From Acidobacteriota bacterium (lineage in GTDB: Bacteria > Acidobacteriota > Terriglobia > Terriglobales > Acidobacteriaceae), in assembly GCA_021811745.1 (NCBI GenBank), contig JAJZNH010000106.1, forward strand, positions 1 through 6,499: 6,499 bases of DNA, read 5' to 3'. A program made the translations under genes and the position numbers. The notes under the pieces were generated by a model. It was not told the origin of the DNA. It saw only the letters and a list, made by a program, of their open reading frames with translations, and did no database searches. Of this stretch, positions 1-6,315 are shown one piece after another (positions within the stretch are counted from its first letter, which is position 1; every line of letters starts with the position of its first letter).

Positions 1-15
1 TCTCCTTTCCCAGAT

Positions 16-20
16 AGGAG
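16..20 (+). promoter_or_regulatory. Ribosome binding site of the PadR gene
   Basis: An AGGAG sequence lies eight bases before the TTG at 29. It supports the TTG as the true start, because the protein from there begins at the usual N-terminus of this PadR subfamily. Only 15 further bases are visible upstream, so no promoter can be judged. Confidence 0.6.
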
Positions 21-28
21 TAAACCCC

Positions 29-370
29 TTGGCGAAACCCGTTGAACTTCCGCAGGGCACGCTGGAGATGCTTATCCTGAAGGCGGTTTCGCTGGGACCG
101 CTGCATGGCTACGGCATCCTGCTGCGTATCCAGCAGGTCTCCGGCGAGCGCATCGAGATCCTGCAGGGCTCTTTCTACATCGCCATTTATCGTCTCGAGC
201 GGCGGGGCTGGCTCAAAGGCGAGTGGGGTGCGTCGGAGAACAATCGCCGCGCCCGCTTCTACTCGCTCACCACCGCAGGCAAGCGCCAGCTTAAGGCGGA
301 AACCACCAAGTGGACGGACATGACGGCTGTCGTCGCTGCCATTCTGGAAAAGAAAGCGGGCGAGATATGA
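29..370 (+). CDS. PadR-family transcriptional regulator
   Basis: A small DNA-binding repressor of 113 residues, the usual length for short PadR proteins. A winged helix-turn-helix spans about residues 8-85. The conserved core is easy to see: the G-T-L-E-M-L-I-L-K helix start, L-G-P-L-H-G-Y-G-I, the recognition-helix region around Q-G-S-F-Y (46-50), R-L-E-R-R-G-W-L, and the wing with E-N-N-R-R-A-R-F-Y-S-L-T. The usual Y-P-A-L after the G-S-[LF] element is changed to Y-I-A-I. The short C-terminal helix (about 86-113) is where such proteins dimerise. The start is TTG, supported by a ribosome binding site. The stop overlaps the start of the ADOP permease (ATGA at 367-370), so the two are co-translated. 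PadR genes directly before ADOP permeases are typical of Acidobacteriota, and the regulator probably represses its own operon; the effector is unknown. Confidence 0.93.
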   Translation: MAKPVELPQGTLEMLILKAVSLGPLHGYGILLRIQQVSGERIEILQGSFYIAIYRLERRGWLKGEWGASENNRRARFYSLTTAGKRQLKAETTKWTDMTAVVAAILEKKAGEI

Positions 371-1320
371 GTTCGCCCTCTGAAATACGCAAGCTTTGGC
401 GGCTTCTCTTGCCACGTACTCACAGCGACGTCGAGGACGAGTTTCGTTCTACTCTCGATGCCTACCAAGAAGATTTAATGCGCCAGGGCCTCTCAGAGGG
501 GGAAGCGCGCCGCAAAGCTCGGATCGACCTGGGCCAGCCGGACGCCCAAAACGAGACTTACCGCGCCGCCGTTGGCCTGCGCCCGTTCGATGAGATGGGT
601 GGCGACATCCGCTACGGCTTCCGCGCTCTGCGCCGCAACCCTGGTTTCGCCGCGATCGCCGTGCTGTCGCTCGCGCTCGGCATCGGCGCGACTACAGCAA
701 TGTTCTCGCTGATCTACGCCGTACTCCTGCACCCGTTCCCCTACGCCGGCGCCGACCGCATCATGAACCCCATCCTCGTCGATCAGCAACATCCTGACGG
801 GTATGAGTGGTTCACCCTGAACAAGGCCCAGTTGGATGAAATGCGACATGCAGCTCCGGTCGAGTCGGTGCTTGGCTTTAACAATGGGCACATGGAGGTC
901 ACCGGCGACGGGTTGCCGGAAGACATCTGGGGCGTTTACCTCACAGAGAACGCAGGCAGTTTTTTTGGTGTGCGTCCGCTTCTCGGCCGGACCATCGAGC
1001 CTTCCGATGCAGGCCACTCTGTCGTTGTTCTTAACTACCGTTTCTGGAAGAGCCACTTCGGCGGCGATCCCCACGTGATTGGGCGGACGCTGGAAATCGA
1101 TCACGCCCCGTGGACCATCATCGGGGTCATGCCGCGCAGCTTCGCATTCAGTGACATGACCGGTGTGGGCGATGTTTATCTACCGGCCAGTCAGATGCGG
1201 GACCTTGCGAACATTCCTTCCGTGTCCTACGCGCCGTGGATTAAGCTCAAGCCCCACGTAACCTTGGCCGCCGCCGCCGCACACTCACGCTCCTGCTCGC
1301 CGGTGTTGTGCTCCTGCTGA
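367..1320 (+). CDS. ADOP/MacB-FtsX-type permease, N-terminal fragment
   Basis: The first 317 residues of an acidobacterial duplicated orphan permease, an inner-membrane protein related to MacB/FtsX/LolC that has no ATPase partner beside it. The start is the ATG overlapping the PadR stop; an upstream in-frame ATG at 310 lies inside padR and is less likely. Residues 5-70 are the acidic and helical ADOP prefix (L-S-E-G-E-A-R-R-K-A-R-I-D-L-G). Residues 81-93 (I-R-Y-G-F-R-A-L-R-R-N-P-G) lead into the first membrane helix at about 94-122. A MacB-like periplasmic core follows to about 300 (G-V-R-P-L-L-G-R at 201-208; I-I-G-V-M-P at 251-256). Homology stops after I-K-L-K-P-H-V-T-L-A; the next residues (H-S-R-S-C-S-P-V-L-C-S-C) are out-of-frame reading and end at TGA. 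A full ADOP is about 800-900 residues, so this is half a gene. Without its FtsX domain it is unlikely to work. Confidence 0.88.
   Translation: MSSPSEIRKLWRLLLPRTHSDVEDEFRSTLDAYQEDLMRQGLSEGEARRKARIDLGQPDAQNETYRAAVGLRPFDEMGGDIRYGFRALRRNPGFAAIAVLSLALGIGATTAMFSLIYAVLLHPFPYAGADRIMNPILVDQQHPDGYEWFTLNKAQLDEMRHAAPVESVLGFNNGHMEVTGDGLPEDIWGVYLTENAGSFFGVRPLLGRTIEPSDAGHSVVVLNYRFWKSHFGGDPHVIGRTLEIDHAPWTIIGVMPRSFAFSDMTGVGDVYLPASQMRDLANIPSVSYAPWIKLKPHVTLAAAAAHSRSCSPVLCSC
1267..1280 (+). repeat. GCC run at the break in the ADOP gene
   Basis: Four GCC triplets followed by GC encode five alanines (with the next A) in the first frame and CGC arginines in the second. The periplasmic core of the upstream half ends here, and the first FtsX membrane helix of the downstream half (T-L-T-L-L-L-A-G-V-V) begins here in a different frame. 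The linker that normally separates these parts, by my recollection about 40-60 residues, is absent. A short GC-rich repeat is a plausible site of slippage, deletion or assembly collapse. Confidence 0.75.
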
Positions 1321-2942
1321 TCATCGGTTGTGCCAACTGCTCCATCCTCATGCTGGCCCGTGGCCGCACGCGCCTGCATGAGCTCGCCATTCGATCGGCA
1401 GTCGGCGCCAGCCGCTGGCGTATCGTGCGCCAGTTGCTCATCGAGGCCGTCGTTATCTCTTCGACTGGTGCCGCCCTTGGCGTGGCAGCGTCGTATTGGC
1501 TGGCGAGGCTTCCCCTGCTGCTGTCCCCGGATTCCTTTCCTGCCGAATCTGTTATCCGAGTCAACCTCCCGATCCTCGCTTTTTCCTTCGCGCTCGCGTT
1601 GCTCTGCGGCATCCTCTTCGGCCTTGTTCCCGCCTTGCGTCTCTCGCATCGCGATTCCGCGCGGATGCTTCCCGGCCGCCACATTGGCGTCGTCGCCGCT
1701 CCCGCCAGGCATCGTTGGAGCGTTCTGATTGCCGCACAGGTTGCGCTCACGCTTCTTCTGATGGCCACGGCAGGCACGGCCATCCACAGCTTTCTCCGGC
1801 TCGGGCAGACGCCTCTGGGTTACGATGCGGCGAATGTCATAAAGGTCGGCATGATGCTTCACGCCCACGACCCGAGCGAGTGGAGCCACATTCAATCACG
1901 CGCAGCGCGCACCTCGTATATCGAGCAGATCCGCGACAAGATCGCAGCCGTGCCCGGCGTCTCCACCGTCGCTGTCGGCAACGATGCCATGCCCCCCGAT
2001 ATTGACCCGGCAGACACCTTCGAGATCGAGGGAACCGGCGATAGCCAACCACCGCAGGCGCGCGTGATACTAGTCGGCGAGCGCTATTTCTCGGTCCTAC
2101 ATATTCCTCTGCTGCGGGGGCGCCTATGGAATGCGGATGAAGACGCTCGCGGAGACTTCATTGCCGTCGTCAATCACGCATTTGCGGCGCGCTATCTCTC
2201 TGTCTCCGGTGCCGTGGGCCGGCAGGTACGCATTCCCGTCCTCACCAGCAGGAATCGCTACCAGATCGCCTCTGCGCAGAGCGCTGGATGGCGTCAGATT
2301 GTCGGAGTCGTCGGCGATGCGCGAAACGACGGCATCGATCGCCCCGTCGCACCCGCGATCTATGTTCCGTACACGGCCGTGATGCAGCCGTACGTGCAGT
2401 TCTTTGTCCGCACCCAGGCCGATCCGCTTCGCTGGCTCCATTCCATTCGGACCGCTATCGCATCGGTCGCTTCCGACCAGCAGATCTCCACGGACGGATA
2501 TAACCGCACCTTCACCCTTAATGAAGCCATCGAGAAGGACGCACAGTACACCCGCCAGCGACTCTTCTCTATTTTGTTTGCGATCTTCTCCGCTATGGCG
2601 CTCGGGCTCGCGCTCGTCGGCATCTTCAGCGTCGTCGCTTACAGCGTCGCGCAGCGCACCTCGGAGTTTGGCATTCGTCTAGCGTTAGGCGCGCCGCGTC
2701 CTCACGTTCTGTGGGCCGCCGCACGTGTCGCCCTGGTCAGCGCATCCGCGGGCATTCTCGTGGGTCTTGCTGTTGACAGCTTCCTCGGCACCATTCTCGC
2801 CCACTGGATGCAAAACGCTTTTGCCGCCGATAGTCTGTTCGCGGCTGCCGCTCTGCTCGCTCTCAGTGCACTCCTCGCATGCCTGTTGCCCGCCCGGAAC
2901 GCGATCGCCGTCCCACCGGCCGAAGCTCTCCGCTATGAATAA
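1308..2942 (+). CDS. ADOP/MacB-FtsX-type permease, C-terminal fragment
   Basis: The second part of the same permease, 544 residues from the first usable start codon (GTG at 1308). The homologous frame actually opens at about 1278 with T-L-T-L-L-L-A-G-V-V, so the GTG is not a native start. Domains in order: first FtsX domain at about 1-115 (G-C-A-N-C-S-I-L-M-L-A-R-G, then H-E-L-A-I-R-S-A-V-G-A-S and the R-Q-L-L-I-E helix); a membrane helix at about 138-160; the second MacB-like periplasmic core at about 160-410 (L-L-R-G-R, G-V-V-G-D-A-R-N-D-G, I-Y-V-P-Y); and the second FtsX domain at about 415-544 (S-V-A-Q-R-T-S-E-F-G-I-R-L-A-L-G-A-P, ending P-A-R-N-A-I-A-V-P-P-A-E-A-L-R). The C-terminus is complete. 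It overlaps the upstream fragment by 13 bases. Reading together with 367-1320 gives one disrupted gene; re-initiation at the overlap is possible but speculative. Confidence 0.88.
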   Translation: MLLLIIGCANCSILMLARGRTRLHELAIRSAVGASRWRIVRQLLIEAVVISSTGAALGVAASYWLARLPLLLSPDSFPAESVIRVNLPILAFSFALALLCGILFGLVPALRLSHRDSARMLPGRHIGVVAAPARHRWSVLIAAQVALTLLLMATAGTAIHSFLRLGQTPLGYDAANVIKVGMMLHAHDPSEWSHIQSRAARTSYIEQIRDKIAAVPGVSTVAVGNDAMPPDIDPADTFEIEGTGDSQPPQARVILVGERYFSVLHIPLLRGRLWNADEDARGDFIAVVNHAFAARYLSVSGAVGRQVRIPVLTSRNRYQIASAQSAGWRQIVGVVGDARNDGIDRPVAPAIYVPYTAVMQPYVQFFVRTQADPLRWLHSIRTAIASVASDQQISTDGYNRTFTLNEAIEKDAQYTRQRLFSILFAIFSAMALGLALVGIFSVVAYSVAQRTSEFGIRLALGAPRPHVLWAAARVALVSASAGILVGLAVDSFLGTILAHWMQNAFAADSLFAAAALLALSALLACLLPARNAIAVPPAEALRYE

Positions 2943-3033
2943 GCCATGCCCTATATCGCCAGAATGAAGCTGCACGGTGCGGAAATCACTAAGGCCGAGC
3001 AATTCTTTGACCCAGCTAGTGCGTCTTCGATGG

Positions 3034-3624
3034 TCATGCCGCCCGCTGCATCAACCCCAACTCAGTTTGCAAAGCCTCCACCAGCGTCGTCCCATTGAAC
3101 CAGCGAATGGGACCATTGGCCTCTGCGAATGAGAGCTCCCCTCGGCCAACGCCATCGCCCAGCCACTCCAATAATTCTTCGCATGCCGCAGAGATAACGA
3201 CCGCCGAACACCCGATGCTGTCCACTGGCACGATCCGCTTCTCTTTCTCCAGAATCCTCGTCATGGATTCAGCCCATTCCGGTAATCCAGGCAGGCCAAA
3301 CCGATGCACCAGTGCCGCCCACACCTCGTTCGGCTCGGGCCGCAGCACAAAGGTCCGCGACAGCGACTTCATTCCTCTCAGTTCTTCCGAAAGCGCGATC
3401 ATATGCCGGACAGAATGTTTCCAGCCGGGAATGCCTATGCTTCCGCGACTGCAGATGACCCCTTCACCCAGACAGATCTCTTGCATCTCCCCATCTGGAA
3501 ACGTGAGCCGAAATCGCGCTTGCTCATAGACGGCGGCCGTGATCGCTCCCACATCGGAATCGTTGCCAAACACGCTGGCTAATGCCAACTCGCCGATCTT
3601 GGCCTGCATCCGGGTTACATCCAC
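3034..3624 (-). CDS. Hypothetical protein of unknown family, N-terminus derived from IS3 orfA
   Basis: A 196-residue ORF opening at GTG 3624. I do not recognise the family. Residues 1-16 (through A-K-I-G-E-L-A-L-A) are not native: they match the C-terminal part of an IS3 OrfA protein, so the unknown protein proper begins near residue 17 (S-V-F-G-N-D-S-D-V-G), about position 3576. It is a soluble-looking, mixed alpha/beta sequence with no signal peptide or membrane helix. Recognisable blocks are F-R-L-T-F-P-D-G-E with C-L-G-E-G (about 38-54), a W-A-A-L-V-H-R-F-G-L-P-G-L-P-E-W-A-E segment (about 102-119), G-C-S-A-V-V-I-S-A (about 138-146) and N-G-P-I-R-W-F-N-G-T-T-L (about 170-181). The native start was probably lost or replaced at the IS junction. 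A GAGGAG nine bases before the GTG lies within old orfA sequence and might serve as a chance ribosome binding site. It converges with the ADOP gene. Confidence 0.55.
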   Translation of the reverse strand: MDVTRMQAKIGELALASVFGNDSDVGAITAAVYEQARFRLTFPDGEMQEICLGEGVICSRGSIGIPGWKHSVRHMIALSEELRGMKSLSRTFVLRPEPNEVWAALVHRFGLPGLPEWAESMTRILEKEKRIVPVDSIGCSAVVISAACEELLEWLGDGVGRGELSFAEANGPIRWFNGTTLVEALQTELGLMQRAA

Positions 3625-3824
3625 CCTGGCTTGCTCCTCGGCTCTCTCTTCGCCGAAGACAGTTGCCGCGCTTTCTGCGAGCCGCGTCTTCCAGTCGGTG
3701 ATCTGGTGGGGTGAACATCGAACTGTTCGGCCAGCTCAGCCAGGGTCTTGTCTCCCTTAAGGGCGGCCAAAGCTACCTTCGCCTTGAAAGCCGCGGTGTG
3801 ATTCCGGCGTGGAGGTCGTGCCAT
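3577..3824 (-). pseudogene. IS3-family transposase OrfA, frameshifted and truncated
   Basis: The DNA-binding, helix-turn-helix half of an IS3-family transposase (Tnp_1 type). The ATG at 3824 gives M-A-R-P-P-R-R-N-H-T-A-A-F-K-A-K-V-A-L-A, then D-K-T-L-A-E-L-A-E-Q-F-D-V-H-P at about residues 25-39. After that proline (3708-3710) the homologous reading jumps to another frame: Q-I-T-D-W-K-T-R-L-A-E-S-A-A-T-V-F-G, which runs on to A-K-I-G-E-L-A-L-A. One missing A in what should be CCC-AAC-CAG explains the shift. The conserved continuation of OrfA (E-N-D-F-L-E-G-A-L) is missing; sequence from about 3576 belongs to something else. No OrfB (DDE catalytic domain) is present, so this copy cannot transpose. 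Confidence 0.85.
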
Positions 3825-3829
3825 CGTTG

Positions 3830-3835
3830 CTCCTC
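3830..3835 (-). promoter_or_regulatory. Ribosome binding site of the IS3 orfA remnant
   Basis: GAGGAG on the minus strand, five bases before the ATG at 3824. It decides the start: the longer frame opening at 3878 lacks such a site, and its extra residues lie outside the usual OrfA N-terminus. Confidence 0.55.
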
Positions 3836-3912
3836 GTTTCTGCCATCTTAATGGCTCGCTGAGGAACAATCCTTCCACTCATCCCGCTGTCCGAATTTCC
3901 ACGGCCGGCTCA

Positions 3913-4218
3913 GCTAGTACCCTGAAAGAAGAAAATTGCAGCCAGGAACTCAGGCCCATCGAATTCTTCTGATCCTGGGAGCACGGCAAAAGCTATGCCC
4001 TCTCAAAGCCGCCGCGATGCATATTTCCAAGTCCAAATGCGATTGCCCTGGATTTTCACCTCGCAACTCTGCCGCCTGCGCGGCTGCAGATAACATTGTC
4101 TTATTAGTCGGCGTCCCCGTTGTCTTTCCTGGCTCCAGCTGCGAAAATGACTATGGGGAGGTTTATGCGCAGCCCTCACTTCTGATCCCCGGCGCTGCCA
4201 AGGAGCACAAAGAGAGCT
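3913..4218. other. Intergenic stretch without a convincing gene
   Basis: About 300 bases between the insertion-sequence remnant and the PHP phosphatase. The open frame at 3936-4226 (TTG start, 96 residues) has no recognisable domain and no good ribosome binding site, and it overlaps the phosphatase start. The stretch may hold the phosphatase promoter, but I see no clear -35/-10 pair, and no hairpin with a T tract. Confidence 0.5.
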
Positions 4219-5004
4219 TTGATTGACATCCATTACCACCTGCTCTTCGATTTAGATGACGGCCCAAAAACCATCGAGGAGTCATTGGAGTTGGCCGAGA
4301 TGTCGATCGCCGAAGGCGTCACCCATATTGTCTGCACCCCCCACGCGAACCATGAATTTGCATTCCAGCCGGAGATCAACCAGGAGCGGTTGGCGCTCCT
4401 CAATGAGCGGCTTGGCGGGCGCCTAACTCTCGGCCTGGGTTGCGACTTCCACCTATCATACGAAAACATCATGGATGCGCTTCGCTGCCGGGACAAATAC
4501 ACCATCAATCGCAAGCGGTATCTGCTTATCGAGTTTCCAAACGCCTTGATCCCTTCCTTGATTTCAGAATGGCTGTATCAATTCAACACCAGTTCGATCG
4601 TTCCCATCATCACGCACCCGGAGCGCAATCCGGAGCTATCGGCCAGGCCCGAACGGATGGCCGAATGGTTGCGAAACGGCTGTCTCATCCAAGTCACCGC
4701 GGCGTCGATCACGGGCCGCTTTGGCAAGCGAGCAGCAGCCACGGCCAATTTGCTGCTTCAAAAGAATTGGGTCCATTTCATCGCCAGCGACGCCCACAGC
4801 CTGAGGGGCCGGCCGCCTGCCATGGGAGAAGCCCACAAGTTCCTTGTTGCGCGCTTTGGCCAGGAGACCGCGGACCGGCTTTGCATACACAATCCGCGCG
4901 CCGCATTCAACGGCGAGCCGTTACCACTCCAGCCCGAGCCGATCGAACTTTATGAGAGTTCAAAGCCTCACAGAGGATTTCTGGCGAAATTGCTGGGGCA
5001 CTGA
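4219..5004 (+). CDS. PHP-domain tyrosine-protein phosphatase, CpsB/CapC/YwqE-like
   Basis: A cytoplasmic, metal-dependent phosphatase of 261 residues, the normal length for this family. Known members remove phosphate from tyrosines of bacterial (BY) kinases that control capsule or exopolysaccharide assembly. The PHP metal-binding motifs are all visible: D-I-H-Y-H at 3-7 followed by D-L-D-D-G (11-15), T-P-H at 40-42, G-C-D-F-H-L-S-Y at 74-81, E-F-P at 105-107, I-T-H-P-E-R-N at 131-137, and S-D-A-H at 190-193. Position 76 is Asp where well-studied CpsB proteins have Glu; I recall this G-C-D-F-H version from acidobacterial relatives. The TTG start is chosen because the family begins M-[IV]-D-I-H and an in-frame stop lies at 4183; AAGGAG at 4200-4205 is rather far, with a weaker AGAGAG closer. 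No kinase, Wzz/Wza or glycosyltransferase gene is in the window, so its partner must be elsewhere. Confidence 0.9.
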   Translation: MIDIHYHLLFDLDDGPKTIEESLELAEMSIAEGVTHIVCTPHANHEFAFQPEINQERLALLNERLGGRLTLGLGCDFHLSYENIMDALRCRDKYTINRKRYLLIEFPNALIPSLISEWLYQFNTSSIVPIITHPERNPELSARPERMAEWLRNGCLIQVTAASITGRFGKRAAATANLLLQKNWVHFIASDAHSLRGRPPAMGEAHKFLVARFGQETADRLCIHNPRAAFNGEPLPLQPEPIELYESSKPHRGFLAKLLGH

Positions 5005-5248
5005 AATCACTCACGCTGAGAAACATCCACGGTGCAGCGCGATAGCATTGCTGCTGCGGGTGTATCCCGAAGTCTTCAGTCTGAAACTTTGATTTCATCC
5101 AGAAATCACACCTTTACGCGCCCTTGTCGCAGGTTACTCTTGAAGGAGAAATGCCCTCACTCGACGAGTTGCGCAAGGATCCACCTCAAACAATTGCTGG
5201 ATTTCTTGCTCCGCAGCTTTCGGTGGGTTCCAATCTATCCGGCGACGA
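5005..5248. other. Gap between convergent genes
   Basis: Separates the ends of the PHP phosphatase and of RNase R. I see no hairpin followed by a T tract for either strand; GCAGC at 5034-5038 can pair weakly with GCTGC at 5053-5057 but has no run of T. A frame with ATG at 5151 preceded by GAAGGAG is open across the gap, but the spacing is only two bases and the frame continues as antisense to RNase R. Confidence 0.45.
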
Positions 5249-6284
5249 TTATCGCTTCCTGCCCGGACGGCGAAACTTGCGCTTGTCTCTGGACGAAGAA
5301 GTGGCGGCCATCGCGCGCTTGGCCTTCTTCGGCTTAGGCAAAGACTTGGCGGCGTTCTTGGCCGTATGCGGCAGGTCCTCGTCGACGAGCGCGAATTGCA
5401 GCTTACGTTCCTGGACCAGGACGCGATCCAAAATCACCCGCACCCGGTCGCCGGCGCGGAAACGGTGGCCGGATCGCTCGCCCACGATCTCATGCGTGTT
5501 CTCGCGCCATGCGTAGCGGTCGCCGCGCAGTGTGTCGATGGGCACCAGACCCTCGACAAAGAGGTCGATCAGTTCGACAAACAGACCGTATCGCGCAGGG
5601 TTCAGGATCAGGGCGGCGAACTCATCGCCCACCTTATCCTGCATAAAGCGGACCTTCTTCCACTCAACAAGCTCTCGCTCAGCATCGGCGGCGCGCCGTT
5701 CGGACCGGCTGGAGGCCTCGGCGATGCGGGCCAGTTCGGCTTCGGGGATAGGCGGCATAACAGCCGAGGGCTTCCTCGCGGAAGGAACATATCCAGCCTG
5801 CGGCGCCAAAACAGAATCGCGCCGGAGACAAGACGCACCGCCCTCGTTCGGATGCGACCACGGCGAGTTGAGGCGTCCGGGGGCAAAGGTCCCATCGCCG
5901 CGCACGCCGGCGCGCAACAGCGCCTTGCCGATGCGATGCACAATCAGGTCAGGATAGCGGCGGATGGGCGAAGTGAAATGCGTGTATGTGGGCGCGGCCA
6001 GCGCGAAGTGGCCCACATTGGTCTCGGAGTAGCGCGCCTGCATCAGCGAGCGCAACATGAGGTAACTCAGAATCCGCTCCTCCGGCTTGCCCTCGATGCG
6101 CGCAGCCAGTTGCTGGTACATGCGCGGGGTGACAGCAATATCTTCCGGGACCTCGTGCATGCGCGGGTTGCGCCCCAGTCCGTGCGCCTCGCGGCGTTCG
6201 CCGCGGGTCTGAACGCGCCGCACCGGAAGGGGTCCAAGACCGAGAGAATAGCCGAAACCGGCGGCCAGCTCTTCGAGCGCAAGG
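5249..6284 (-). CDS. rnr: Ribonuclease R, C-terminal part (5' end replaced)
   Basis: A processive 3'-to-5' exoribonuclease that degrades structured RNA; only the C-terminal part is here. The frame opens formally at GTG 6223, but homology continues upstream of it (L-A-L-E-E-L-A-A-G-F-G-Y-S-L-G-L-G, about 6284-6234), so that GTG is not a real start. Counting from it: the RNB-domain end at 30-100 holds the family signature, with Y-T-H-F-T-S-P-I-R-R-Y-P-D at 80-92 just before I-V-H-R. A proline- and glycine-rich insert follows at about 104-157, then the conserved S-E-R-R-A-A-D-A-E-R-E-L-V-E-W-K-K helix (174-190), an S1 RNA-binding domain at about 195-282, and a lysine/arginine-rich tail to 324, as in other RNase R proteins. 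The cold-shock domains and the aspartates of the RNB active site should lie upstream, but beyond about 6290 the sequence belongs to another gene. Confidence 0.9.
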
Positions 6285-6315
6285 GCGTCAACGTGCCGAA
6301 CGCCGTGCTGCCGCT

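Larger units (their letters stand above)
3577..3912 (-). mobile_element. IS3-family insertion sequence remnant (5' end only)
   Basis: Contains the leader and most of orfA of an IS3-family element. The outer limit is placed at the TGAGCC (minus strand, 3912-3907) that begins a terminal-repeat-like stretch before the gene; this limit is a guess, since no opposite inverted repeat remains for comparison. The inner limit at about 3577 is where OrfA homology stops. About three quarters of a typical 1.2-1.5 kb element is missing. Confidence 0.6.

Noticed and set aside
1227..1895. Minus-strand open frame of 222 residues within the ADOP gene
   Set aside because: It lies antisense to well-conserved FtsX sequence; the translation is low-complexity and charged, with no family signature.
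1308..2942. Downstream ADOP half as an independent, naturally short permease
   Set aside because: The homologous frame extends upstream of the first start codon into the middle of an FtsX helix, and the missing N-terminal half lies directly before it in another frame.
2946..3098. Short plus-strand frame of 50 residues just after the ADOP gene
   Set aside because: No ribosome binding site and no recognisable sequence; its second half is antisense to the end of the unknown protein and rich in P, A and S.
3936..4226. Possible 96-residue gene before the phosphatase
   Set aside because: TTG start without a good ribosome binding site, no domain, and overlap with the phosphatase start.
5034..5057. 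GCAGC/GCTGC hairpin as a terminator after the phosphatase
   Set aside because: Stem of only five pairs with a 14-base loop and no T tract following.
5124..5516. Plus-strand frame with GAAGGAG before an ATG at 5151
   Set aside because: The spacing to ATG is only two bases, and two thirds of the frame is antisense to the conserved RNase R tail and S1 domain. A small real peptide limited to the first 30 residues cannot be excluded.
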